Assembly (NCBI GenBank): GCA_022792755.1
Contig: JAAWBP010000144.1
Coordinates: forward strand, 1 to 16,374
Direction: 5' to 3'
From: Oscillospiraceae bacterium
Lineage (GTDB): Bacteria; Bacillota; Clostridia; Oscillospirales; Ruminococcaceae
DNA length: 16,374 nucleotides
Part shown: one piece after another, positions 1 to 7,085 of the stretch
Layout: every line of letters begins with the position of its first letter
How positions within the stretch are numbered: the stretch's first letter is position 1
Notes under the pieces: model-generated
Databases searched by the model: none
The model's input: the letters and a program-made list of their open reading frames with translations, nothing else
Told to the model about the DNA's origin: nothing
Made by a program: the position numbers and the translations under genes

Positions 1-287
1 GATAAATCGGAGACCCCTATTTTTATCGGGGAGCCTCCGAGATCGACCGCTATGATGTGGCAATAGCTGGGGTTGATCGAATAGACCTTGGGTTTCCGCC
101 CTGCTGCGGTGTCGGTATCAATCGTTTCGGTCAGGATGTTTTCAGCGTGCATGTCACTGATATACTTTGTAACGCAGGGGATGCTCAAACGGCTGATCGC
201 CGTGATCTCCCTCACGGAAATAGGGCCGTACTTCCGAATAATATCTGCAATTTCTTTTTTGTTTCCGCTTTTAATATCAACTGACAC
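1..287 (-). CDS. ROK-family transcriptional repressor, N-terminal part (truncated by window edge)
   Basis: About 95 residues of the N-terminus are visible; the gene runs off the left edge. The start is GTG at 285-287, preceded on the minus strand by an AGAGGG ribosome site six bases away. Residues 8-55 form a winged helix-turn-helix with the ROK-repressor look (IRKYGPISVREITAISRLS, then the recognition helix). These are followed by GRKPKVYSINP and then AVDLGGSPIKIGVSDL, which matches the DxGG phosphate-1 strand opening the ROK sugar-kinase-like domain. ROK repressors of the NagC/XylR type sense a sugar or sugar phosphate and repress neighbouring catabolic genes. It is divergent from the amino-sugar operon starting at 532, so it is the likely local regulator and may regulate itself. 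The effector cannot be seen because the sugar-binding part is outside the window. Confidence 0.88.
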   Translation of the reverse strand, partial: MSVDIKSGNKKEIADIIRKYGPISVREITAISRLSIPCVTKYISDMHAENILTETIDTDTAAGRKPKVYSINPSYCHIIAVDLGGSPIKIGVSDL

Positions 288-322
288 AGAAGCCCTCTTT
301 TCTTGTATTAGATTAAAATAAT

Positions 323-351
323 ATTATAAAACATTATTAATATATCAAGAA
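323..351 (-). promoter_or_regulatory. Predicted sigma-A promoter of the ROK repressor gene
   Basis: On the minus strand a TTCTTG -35 box (346-351) is separated by 17 bases from a perfect TATAAT -10 box (323-328). This lies about 36 bases upstream of the GTG start. The -35 box sits inside one arm of an imperfect inverted repeat (346-394), consistent with autoregulation. Confidence 0.6.
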
Positions 352-394
352 ATTCTAGCGGTGTCAAGAAAACAAATATCAAAGTAATTCCTTG
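346..394. promoter_or_regulatory. Imperfect inverted repeat, candidate ROK operator
   Basis: CAAGAAATT at 346-354 is repeated inverted as AATTCCTTG at 386-394, matching in eight of nine bases. A further CAAGAA copy lies at 365-370. The arms lie between the two divergent promoters, and the left arm covers the -35 of the repressor gene. The spacing between arms is about three helical turns, so the sites could act singly or through looping. The region is AT-rich, so chance similarity is possible. Confidence 0.3.
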
Positions 395-436
395 AAATAT
401 CGAAAAATAATTTTTAAATTAATTTTAATAATTATA

Positions 437-464
437 TTGACAATCAAAAAATAATCCATGTAAT
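437..464 (+). promoter_or_regulatory. Predicted sigma-A promoter of the amino-sugar operon
   Basis: A perfect TTGACA (437-442) is followed after 16 bases by TGTAAT (459-464), which matches the -10 consensus in five of six bases. Transcription would begin near 471, giving a leader of about 60 bases before the NagB-like start at 532. The leader ends in an AAGGAGG ribosome site at 518-524. The rest of the 288-531 gap is AT-rich and holds only this promoter, the opposing repressor promoter and the candidate operator. Confidence 0.65.
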
Positions 465-531
465 TAAAACCAGACAGAAAAAGGTACCGTAAAATTTTGT
501 GAAGGTCATCAGGCTTTAAGGAGGAACTTGT

Positions 532-1428
532 ATGTTGTCGAAAAAGGAATTGTACCGGTGGTGCTGCATTAAAAAAGAGGAATTACTTTCTCACCCGGAC
601 AGAAAGGTGCCGCTGAGGATTGTAAAGGACGCAGATGAGCTCGGTGAAGTGATGGCAAGGGATTTTGCCGACGAAATCAAAGCGGCAAACGCGGAAAACA
701 GGGCGTTTAAAGCGATTGTTCCCTGTGGGCCAAAGCAGTGGTATGAGCCGTTTGCCCGCATGGTAAACGAAGAGCGGATTTCCTTAAAAAATATGGTTGT
801 GTTTCATATGGATGAAAACCTCGACTGGGAGGGGAAGCTGCTTCCAAAGGAAGACCCGTCTAATTTCCGCACCTTTATGGACCGGTACTTTTACGGCCCG
901 ATTGACCCGGAGCTTGCAGTTTTGCCTATAAACCGCTATTACCTCACCCCTGACAATGTAAAAGAAATATCTGCGATCATTGTTGAAACCGAGATTGATT
1001 ATACCCTGGGAGGCTGGGGGCAGGACGGCCATGTGGCGTATAATCAGGCAAAGAGGAACCCGTATGTTCCGGTCACGATTGAAGAAATCAAAGAGAGCAC
1101 GGCGAGAGTCCAGGAAAATAACTTTGACACAATCCTTGCGCTCTCTCAGCGTGAATACGGCGCCGCATGGCAGTTTCAGCCGCCGATGTCGGTTACTTTA
1201 GGCGTCAAGGAGTGTATGAAGGCGAAAAAAATCCGGGTTTATTCTGGAACAGGCGCGTGGAAACAAACGGCGCTGCGGGCTGCGCTGTTTGCAGATGAAC
1301 CGCTTGCGGAGTATCCGATGACCCTTTTGCAGCAACACCCTGATGCGCTGATCACAGCGACGGAAGAGACGGCCGATCATCCGTTTTCTCATCATCCCGA
1401 ATGGGAATTTAAAGGTGTCAACGTATGA
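532..1428 (+). CDS. Glucosamine-6-phosphate deaminase (NagB)-like protein with altered active site
   Basis: This 298-residue protein belongs to the NagB/6-phosphogluconolactonase/RpiA-like fold family. NagB converts glucosamine-6-phosphate to fructose-6-phosphate plus ammonia in the cytosol. Recognisable motifs are VVFHMDEN (Asp94, equivalent to the proton-abstracting Asp72 of E. coli NagB) and GGWGQDGHVAYNQ (Asp165 and His167, equivalent to Asp141 and His143). The residue matching catalytic Glu148 is Gln172, encoded by CAG at 1045-1047. The usual phosphate loop TGGTP is replaced by PCGPKQWYEP (64-73). The protein is about 30 residues longer than E. coli NagB, mostly at the N-terminus. An AAGGAGG site eight bases upstream fixes the ATG start. 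Its stop overlaps the next start as ATGA, indicating translational coupling. Family membership is clear; the actual substrate or activity is not. Confidence 0.8.
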   Translation: MLSKKELYRWCCIKKEELLSHPDRKVPLRIVKDADELGEVMARDFADEIKAANAENRAFKAIVPCGPKQWYEPFARMVNEERISLKNMVVFHMDENLDWEGKLLPKEDPSNFRTFMDRYFYGPIDPELAVLPINRYYLTPDNVKEISAIIVETEIDYTLGGWGQDGHVAYNQAKRNPYVPVTIEEIKESTARVQENNFDTILALSQREYGAAWQFQPPMSVTLGVKECMKAKKIRVYSGTGAWKQTALRAALFADEPLAEYPMTLLQQHPDALITATEETADHPFSHHPEWEFKGVNV

Positions 1429-2470
1429 TTTACAGATTCGACAAGGTAGTGGGTACGGGGGGGATCGGGGTTGGAATGCTCTTCCATACGGACGATGACC
1501 GCACCCTTGGAAGGAGCGAATCGCGGCTTGTCCGCTTGAGCGGGGCCAAAGATTACTGTAAGCTCCATATTGTGTTTCATTACATTGCCAAACTACTGGC
1601 CCCTGAAATAAAGGTGCTTCCCGTCGGGTGCGTCGGCGAGGATGCTGCGGGCGAACGGCTGGTCTCACAGATGCAGCAGTGCGGGATGGATCTGTCCTAT
1701 GTGGAAAAGAGGCGGGATTACCCCACTGCAATCAGTGTTTGCTTGCAGTATCCGGATAAAGAGGGGTGTAACTTTACCGCCTCGAACGGCGCCGGCGAGG
1801 CTGTGACCCGGGAATATATCGAACGCTGCCTAAGGGAAATTGCGCCAAATGAACGGACGGTTGTTGCTGCGATCCCCGAAGTATCCCTGGAAAGCCGGAT
1901 GAGGCTTTTGCAGATCGGAAAGGAAAACGGGAGTTACTGCGTTCTGTCTTTTGCTGCCGCCGAAAGCGGCTGGGTACGGAAAAATGAGCTTCTGCGCTAT
2001 TGCGACCTGCTTTCGGTAAACGAAGAGGAAGCCCTTTCGCTCATCGCGGAAGAAGTGCCTTCCGACCGTATTCCCGAGCGGCTTTATCATTATGCCGCTG
2101 CACTCAACCCGGAGATTACCGTTTTGGTTACCTGCGGAAAAAAGGGCGCTTATGTCTGTGACAAAAATGGAGCGGAAAGGATCAATCCGTTTCCCGCAAA
2201 GGCGGTAAACACCTCTGGAGCGGGCGATGCATTTCTCGGCGGCACCATTGCCGCATTCGCACTCGGCTACCCGCTGAAAAAGGGGGTTCTGATTCCGCTT
2301 TCGGTGAAACGGCACTGAAAGCTGCTCCTGAGTTTGGCGCAATTTGTGCGGGGATGGCAGTGGAGTCACCTGACAGCATCGCGATGGATGTTTCTAAAGA
2401 AGCCATTTCTAAAAGGCTGCACGAATTGGGGCTTCACTCGGAATTCCATTTCATTCTGAACGAGAGGTGA
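1425..2470 (+). CDS. PfkB-family carbohydrate kinase, interrupted by a -1 frameshift
   Basis: The family is ATP-dependent sugar kinases of the ribokinase/PfkB fold. The first frame (1425-2318) carries an N-terminal substrate region, PVGCVGEDAAGE, and the C-terminal signature NTSGAGDAF with catalytic base Asp268. At the tract A5G5 (2277-2286) the frame breaks and would stop at 2318. The frame shifted by -1 continues with GSDSAFGETALKAAPEFGAI and ends at the TGA at 2468-2470. One extra G would restore a protein of about 348 residues whose tail fits the family. Start ATG 1425 overlaps the upstream stop. NagA begins six bases after the restored stop. Phosphorylation of GlcNAc or a related amino sugar is inferred from neighbours. 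The break may be a homopolymer sequencing error, a true mutation or recoding; the sequence alone cannot decide. Confidence 0.8.
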
Positions 2471-2476
2471 TCGGTG

Positions 2477-3646
2477 ATGGCGGTAATCATCTATAACGCG
2501 AAGGTCATAACCAGGGATTCTGTTTTGGAGAAATCCGGCATACGGGTTGAAGGCGATAGAATTACGGAGGTTTTTTCCGGAGAAACGGCATTCCTTGCCG
2601 GTGATCGTTTAATCGATGCGCAGGGCCGGTTTCTTTCGCCGGGATTTATCGATTCCCATATCCATGGGGGCGGCGGCGCCGACACGATGGATGCCACAGA
2701 GGAAGCGGTTGTTCACATCGCCGAAACGCATGGAAAACACGGCCTTACCGCCTTTCTCCCCACAACTCTGACCGCATCGGTCCCGGATATCCAGAAGGCC
2801 TGCAAAGCCATTTGCAATACGATGGAGAAGCAGCACCCCGGCGCCGCTGTCTTGGGGGTGCACTTAGAGGGCCCGTTTATTTCGCTGAAGTATAAAGGCG
2901 CTCAGAATCCGGCCCATATCCAGCGGCCGTCCGTTGAGGCGTACCTTGAAATATCCAATGGCGGCAAAAATGTAAAACGCGTTTCGATGGCGCCGGAGCT
3001 CGACGGCACTGCCGAGCTCGCCGCCTATTTGAAAAAGAACGGCATTCTCGTAAGCGCGGCGCATACCGATGCCGATTATGCTTCGATGTGCAAGGGGCTG
3101 AAAGCGGGCTTTTCCCATGTGACGCACTGCTATAATGGGATGAGCGGCGTTCATTCTCCCGATTATTACTGTAAAGCCGGTACCGTTGAGTCTGCGCTGG
3201 AGCTCGACGGTTACAGCGCGGAGATCATTGGGGACGGCAAACACATGCCGCCTGAGATGATCCGCCTGCTCATCAAGTGCAAGCGCCCCGAACAGGTGAT
3301 GCTGACAACTGATTCCACCCGTCCGGCCGATATGTCCGAAGGGGAATATGAGCTTGGCGGGCTTCCTGTCCTTGTGACGGACGGCGTTGCGATGCTCGCC
3401 GACCGGAGTGCTTTTGCGGGCAGTGTCGCAACAATGGATGTTCTGGTGCGAAACGCCGTTCAGAATGTCGGCATTCCGCTCCCCCAGGCAGTTGCAATGG
3501 TGAGCTATAACACCGCTTTGTCCCTCGGGATCGAAAAAGAACGGGGAAGCCTCTGCAAGGGGCTGATTGCCGATGCGGTTTTGTTTGACAGCGACATCCA
3601 TGTAAGCACTGTGATGCGGGAGGGCAAAATTATATTTGATGAATAA
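2477..3646 (+). CDS. nagA: N-acetylglucosamine-6-phosphate deacetylase
   Basis: This cytosolic amidohydrolase removes acetate from GlcNAc-6-phosphate to give glucosamine-6-phosphate. The 389-residue protein is full length for the family. Visible metal and catalytic motifs are HIH (61-63), HLEGPF with Glu131, AAHTDA with His196, THCYNGMS with His217, GDGKH with His256, and TTDS with Asp279, which would be the catalytic acid/base. His217 lies in THCYN instead of the more usual THLFN, a modest variant. The ATG at 2477 is preferred over GTG at 2474 because the GAGGTG ribosome site (2464-2469) is seven bases away and overlaps the restored kinase stop. It is the most securely identified enzyme of the operon and marks it as an N-acetyl-amino-sugar pathway. 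Confidence 0.93.
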   Translation: MAVIIYNAKVITRDSVLEKSGIRVEGDRITEVFSGETAFLAGDRLIDAQGRFLSPGFIDSHIHGGGGADTMDATEEAVVHIAETHGKHGLTAFLPTTLTASVPDIQKACKAICNTMEKQHPGAAVLGVHLEGPFISLKYKGAQNPAHIQRPSVEAYLEISNGGKNVKRVSMAPELDGTAELAAYLKKNGILVSAAHTDADYASMCKGLKAGFSHVTHCYNGMSGVHSPDYYCKAGTVESALELDGYSAEIIGDGKHMPPEMIRLLIKCKRPEQVMLTTDSTRPADMSEGEYELGGLPVLVTDGVAMLADRSAFAGSVATMDVLVRNAVQNVGIPLPQAVAMVSYNTALSLGIEKERGSLCKGLIADAVLFDSDIHVSTVMREGKIIFDE

Positions 3647-3659
3647 ACGGAGGAAAATT

Positions 3660-5600
3660 GTGGAAATCAGGATTGTCCAAATTGGCGCGGATCCCGCCGT
3701 CCGGCTGGCGGCAAAAGAATTGAGCAAATATCTGCCGAAGATCGACCCGGCCGTTGAAACGGCGATTCTCTTGGGAAACGAAACGCTCGATGGAATCAAG
3801 GTCGGGATGGCCTGCGGAGAAAATGGGGAGCTGCTTGTCCCGGCTTCCGAATTAGACGACGAAATCATGATCGATGTGAAAAACGGCAAAGGGGTCATTA
3901 CCGGTTCCAATGCGAGAAGCGTTTTGATTGCCGCGTACCGTTTTTTGCGTGAGGCCGGATGCCGCTGGGTGCGGCCGGGCGAATCCGGGGAAAAAATACT
4001 GCCGGGGGATGTTGGAAGGCTCAGCGTGTCTATCCGTGAAAGGGCTTCTTACCGTCACCGGGGAGTTTGCGTCGAGGGGGATTGTTCCTATAACCATGTA
4101 TTGCAGATGATTGAATGGATGCCCAAAATTGGACTGAACACCTATTTTCATCAGTTTTTTGTTCCCTATACTTTTTTTGAAAAATGGTATCTCCACGGCA
4201 AAAACCCTGAGATGGAACCGCAGCCAACCAGCGTAGAAGAGGTTTCGGCGATGGTGGAATCCTCGATTGCCTCCATGAAAGAGAGGGGGATGATGTTCCA
4301 CCAGGTCGGCCATGGATGGACCTGCGAACCGTTCGGCGTTTCAGGCCATGGATGGGATCCAAAAGAGTATCACCTTACCGAAGAACAGGCTGCGCCTTTT
4401 GCCCTGGTAAATGGGAAACGCGATGTTTGGAAGGGGGTTGGGCTGAACACCAATCTCTGTTACTCCAATCCGTCGGTTCGCAAAACGCTGGTGGAGGCCA
4501 TTGTCGATTACGCCAAAAAGCATCCCCAGGTGGATTATCTGCATTTCTGGCTGGCGGACGAGTCCCGCAATCAATGTGAATGCGACGGCTGTAAAGACAC
4601 GAGGCCGTCCGACTTTTATGTGCAGATGCTCAATGATGTGGACAGACGATTGACGGAAGAGAAAATCAATACGAAAATTGTGTTCTTGATTTACCTGGAT
4701 TTGCTTTGGGTGCCTGAACGGGAGCGCATTGTGAATCACGACCGGTTCGCTTTGATGTTCGCGCCGATCAGCCGCACTTATTCGGAAACTTTTTTAGAAG
4801 CGAGCAAAAAAGGAGACGGGCAGCTCCAGCCGTATCTCCGCAACCGCAATGTGATGTCGACCAAGGTTGAGGACAACATCGCCTATTTGCGGGAATGGCA
4901 GAAGAGCTTCTCAGGGGATGCCTTCGATTATGATTACCATATGCTTTGGGACTGGAATTTCGATCTCGGCGGATACCGCTCTTCGGAAGTGCTGTTTGAA
5001 GATATGAAGGACCTTCATCAGTTTGGGATCAATGGGATGATGAGCTGCCAGATGCAGCGCGTTGCTTTTCCAACCGCTCTCGGCATGGTTGGGATGGCAT
5101 CGGCATTATGGGATGAGAAGGCTTCCTTTCGGGAGGTGTCGGCACAGTATTTCGGCGACCTTTTCGGTGAAAGCGCCGAAGCGATGAAAGAGTATTTCCA
5201 AACGCTGTCGGAGCTCTTTCATCCTCCCTACCTGCGTTTAGAAGAGGAAACGATAAACCCGGAACGCGCCGAAGATTACCGGAAGCTGTCCGCTTATATC
5301 GACTCTAAAAAGCAGTGGCTTTTCCGGAAGAAAGAGGCCGCCGAAAATGCGTGTGACCGCGCGACTTGGAATATAGTTGCCCGTCATGCCGATATTTGCA
5401 GCTTGATGGCAGCCGCGCTGGAATACAAAGCGAGCGGAAACCAAAAGGCCGCCTTGGAACAGTGGAACCGGGTAACGGAATTGGCAAATCATTTAGAGGC
5501 GGCGGAACCCCACCTGCGAGACGCATGGGATGTGGAATATTTCCTCAATATAGTCGGCGGTGCGGTCAAGGGAGAAAAACGTCCGGGCATCGATTATTAA
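3660..5600 (+). CDS. DUF4838 / GH163-like cytosolic glycoside hydrolase
   Basis: This protein of about 646 residues matches the DUF4838 layout. An N-terminal alpha/beta domain (about residues 5-110, with RLAAKELSKYLP) is followed by a TIM-barrel-like region beginning with a YRHRG motif near residue 131. The barrel contains YLHFWLADESRNQCECDGC, with an acidic pair Asp300-Glu301 and a CxCxxC cluster typical of the family. A helical C-terminus follows. To my knowledge DUF4838 includes CAZy family GH163, endo-beta-N-acetylglucosaminidases using an Asp-Glu pair in substrate-assisted catalysis. No signal peptide or membrane segment is present, so it should act in the cytosol on an imported oligosaccharide. 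GTG 3660 is chosen because GGAGG (3649-3653) lies six bases upstream; in-frame TTG 3636 and ATG 3639 overlap nagA without a good ribosome site. The exact linkage cleaved is unknown. Confidence 0.78.
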   Translation: MEIRIVQIGADPAVRLAAKELSKYLPKIDPAVETAILLGNETLDGIKVGMACGENGELLVPASELDDEIMIDVKNGKGVITGSNARSVLIAAYRFLREAGCRWVRPGESGEKILPGDVGRLSVSIRERASYRHRGVCVEGDCSYNHVLQMIEWMPKIGLNTYFHQFFVPYTFFEKWYLHGKNPEMEPQPTSVEEVSAMVESSIASMKERGMMFHQVGHGWTCEPFGVSGHGWDPKEYHLTEEQAAPFALVNGKRDVWKGVGLNTNLCYSNPSVRKTLVEAIVDYAKKHPQVDYLHFWLADESRNQCECDGCKDTRPSDFYVQMLNDVDRRLTEEKINTKIVFLIYLDLLWVPERERIVNHDRFALMFAPISRTYSETFLEASKKGDGQLQPYLRNRNVMSTKVEDNIAYLREWQKSFSGDAFDYDYHMLWDWNFDLGGYRSSEVLFEDMKDLHQFGINGMMSCQMQRVAFPTALGMVGMASALWDEKASFREVSAQYFGDLFGESAEAMKEYFQTLSELFHPPYLRLEEETINPERAEDYRKLSAYIDSKKQWLFRKKEAAENACDRATWNIVARHADICSLMAAALEYKASGNQKAALEQWNRVTELANHLEAAEPHLRDAWDVEYFLNIVGGAVKGEKRPGIDY

Positions 5601-5628
5601 GGCAGAATGAAAATGGGAGTTGTTTGTT

Positions 5629-6632
5629 GTGAATGAACAGTATATCGGGCATCCCGATCAATATTACGGTGTGGAAGAACATCGGCTTGTCGGTGGAAGA
5701 AAGGACGGGATGCGGATCTTTGAAGTGCGCAACGGAAAGGGCCTTTCGTTTACCGTTTCAGCCGACCGGGGCGCGGATATCACCCGCCTTGCTTTTATGG
5801 GATGGAATTTCGGCTTTTTTCACCCTGCGGCTATGTTTCGCCTCAATACTACGATCAGGCGCGCTCCGGATTCCCAAAATCCTTTACGGCGGGCTTTATG
5901 ACAACCTGCGGATTGGCTTCGGTCGGCGGGCCCTGTTACAGCGAAACCGGCGAGCTCCTTCCGTTTCACGGAACGGTCAGCAATACCCCCGCGGAACAGG
6001 TTTATTATACGGAAGAAGATGATGAACTGTGTCTCCACGCGGTTTTGCGCGATGCCCAGATTTTCGGCCATAAGCTCAGTATGAACCGCAGGATAAGCTG
6101 TTCGCTCGTGGAAAATGTGATCAGCATAACCGATACGGTTAAAAATGTGGGGGATAAGGTTTCGCCCCTTATGATTTTATATCATATCAATGCGGGGTAC
6201 CCGCTTCTGGACGAGAATTCTGTTGTCTATATCCCCACCGAACAGGTGACCGCATATAATCAGCATGCACAGGATGGGATAGACCGGTGGGGCAAGACAT
6301 CTGCGCCGCAAAAAGGGACGGAAGAGCAGTGCTATTTCCACAAAATCACCGGGAAAGGCGCTGCGGGCCTGTTCCAGCCATCCTTCGGGAAAGGAATGGT
6401 CATTGAATTTGACAGCCGGGAACTTGACTGCTTTACGCAGTGGAAGATGATGGGGTATGCCGATTATGCGATGGGGTTTGAACCGGGGAATTGCTACCCC
6501 ACCGGAACGGAGGAGATGAAACGTAAAAAACTGATGAAATGGATCAGCCCGGGCGAAACTAAACAGTTCCATCTTTCGCTCAAAATGGTCGACGGGGTTG
6601 AAGACTGGAATCGTTTGACGGGTTTTGTCTAA
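5629..6632 (+). CDS. DUF4432 aldose 1-epimerase-like protein, interrupted by a -1 frameshift
   Basis: This is a galactose-mutarotase-fold protein of the DUF4432 type, expected to interconvert anomers of a free sugar. The first frame runs to LAFMGWNFGFF and is then lost at T6 (5815-5820), giving a stop near 5901. The -1 frame continues directly with SPCGYVSPQYYD and runs to 6632. One extra T would restore about 334 residues, normal for the family. Candidate mutarotase residues are His114 (LPFHGT), His185 (LYHINAGYP) and Glu284 (GFEPGN), all in the second part. GTG 5629 has a GGGAG site (5615-5619) nine bases upstream. It is the last gene of the operon, 28 bases after the glycosidase, followed by a terminator. 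An epimerase next to an intracellular glycosidase and a kinase fits preparation of a released sugar for phosphorylation. Confidence 0.8.
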
Positions 6633-6640
6633 ATAACCGG

Positions 6641-6681
6641 AAAAAGCCTGAGAGACTCATCAGAGTTTCTCAGGCTTTTTT
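6641..6681 (+). terminator. Rho-independent terminator of the amino-sugar operon
   Basis: AAAAAGCCTGAGA pairs perfectly with TCTCAGGCTTTTT across a 14-base loop, and the right arm ends in a run of six T. It lies eight bases after the epimerase stop codon. Confidence 0.92.
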
Positions 6682-6717
6682 GTGAAAGCTCGGGCGAAGA
6701 GACGGTGCCGAAGAGGA

Positions 6718-6770
6718 GCTGCCGTGATAACTGCCGGCGATGTCCTGGCCGGGCAGGACGGTTCGGCAGC
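6718..6770. other. Gene-free spacer with a nested inverted repeat of unknown role
   Basis: The spacer between the operon terminator and the next promoter (6682-6841) holds no convincing gene; the open frame there is short, Arg-rich and has no good start. It does contain GCTGCCG (6718-6724) pairing with CGGCAGC (6764-6770), enclosing GTCCTG and CAGGAC, which pair around a six-base loop. The nested stems could form a folded RNA on either strand. No known RNA family was recognised and the spacer is GC-rich, so chance folding is possible. Confidence 0.25.
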
Positions 6771-6841
6771 AAACCGCCGCAAGCCGTTCGCGCGGAGGCA
6801 TTTTGCCAGCTTTAAGCGAAGGTTCTGCGAGACGCTTTCTC

Positions 6842-6870
6842 TTGACGAAACACGGCTTTTCCAGTATAAT
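6842..6870 (+). promoter_or_regulatory. Near-consensus sigma-A promoter of the epimerase/acyl-CoA synthetase fusion gene
   Basis: TTGACG (6842-6847), a 17-base spacer and a perfect TATAAT (6865-6870) make one of the best promoters in the window. Transcription would start near 6877, leaving an untranslated leader of roughly 130-210 bases depending on which start codon is used. Confidence 0.75.
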
Positions 6871-6892
6871 AAAATACTGAATTTAACCTGAT

Positions 6893-6937
6893 AGCCGGGG
6901 CTTTGGCGCTCGGTGCAAGCTCCTGGCTTTTGTTTTT
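6893..6937 (+). terminator. Leader hairpin with T-rich tail, candidate transcription attenuator
   Basis: AGCCGGGGCTT (6893-6903) pairs with AAGCTCCTGGCT (6917-6928) with one bulge and one G-T pair. It is followed at once by TTTTGTTTTT. The hairpin lies between the promoter (start near 6877) and every plausible start codon (7008, 7044, 7086), so most transcripts might end here unless readthrough is controlled. No competing antiterminator was identified by eye. Confidence 0.45.
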
Positions 6938-7085
6938 GTCCGCGGCTTTGATTTTCTGCTTTGGGCCGGTTTTGAGGCGGCGCTTTCAATACAATCAGGA
7001 TCAAAAAATGGAGAAAGGAACGATACGGCGCGCAAAGGAGTATATGACAGCTTTTGTGCGGCGCTCGTATTGGATGGGATTGTTT

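Noticed and set aside
57..321. Two plus-strand frames at the left edge
   Set aside because: The minus strand here encodes a convincing ROK repressor N-terminus with promoter and ribosome site; the plus frames have neither.
2864..3910. A 348-codon minus-strand frame across nagA and the glycosidase start
   Set aside because: It spans two well-identified plus-strand genes, has no ribosome site and no family similarity.
6641..6660. A CTGAGA motif as in TPP riboswitches
   Set aside because: It is part of the perfect terminator stem and none of the other riboswitch elements is present.
6682..6891. A 69-codon Arg-rich plus-strand frame after the operon terminator
   Set aside because: It starts at the end of the terminator, has no ribosome site or similarity, and contains the promoter of the next gene.
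6903..7085. N-terminal extension of the fusion protein from TTG 6903, looking like a membrane anchor
   Set aside because: The hydrophobic stretch is encoded by the T-rich tail of a terminator-like hairpin, the TTG lies inside the stem, and there is no properly spaced ribosome site.
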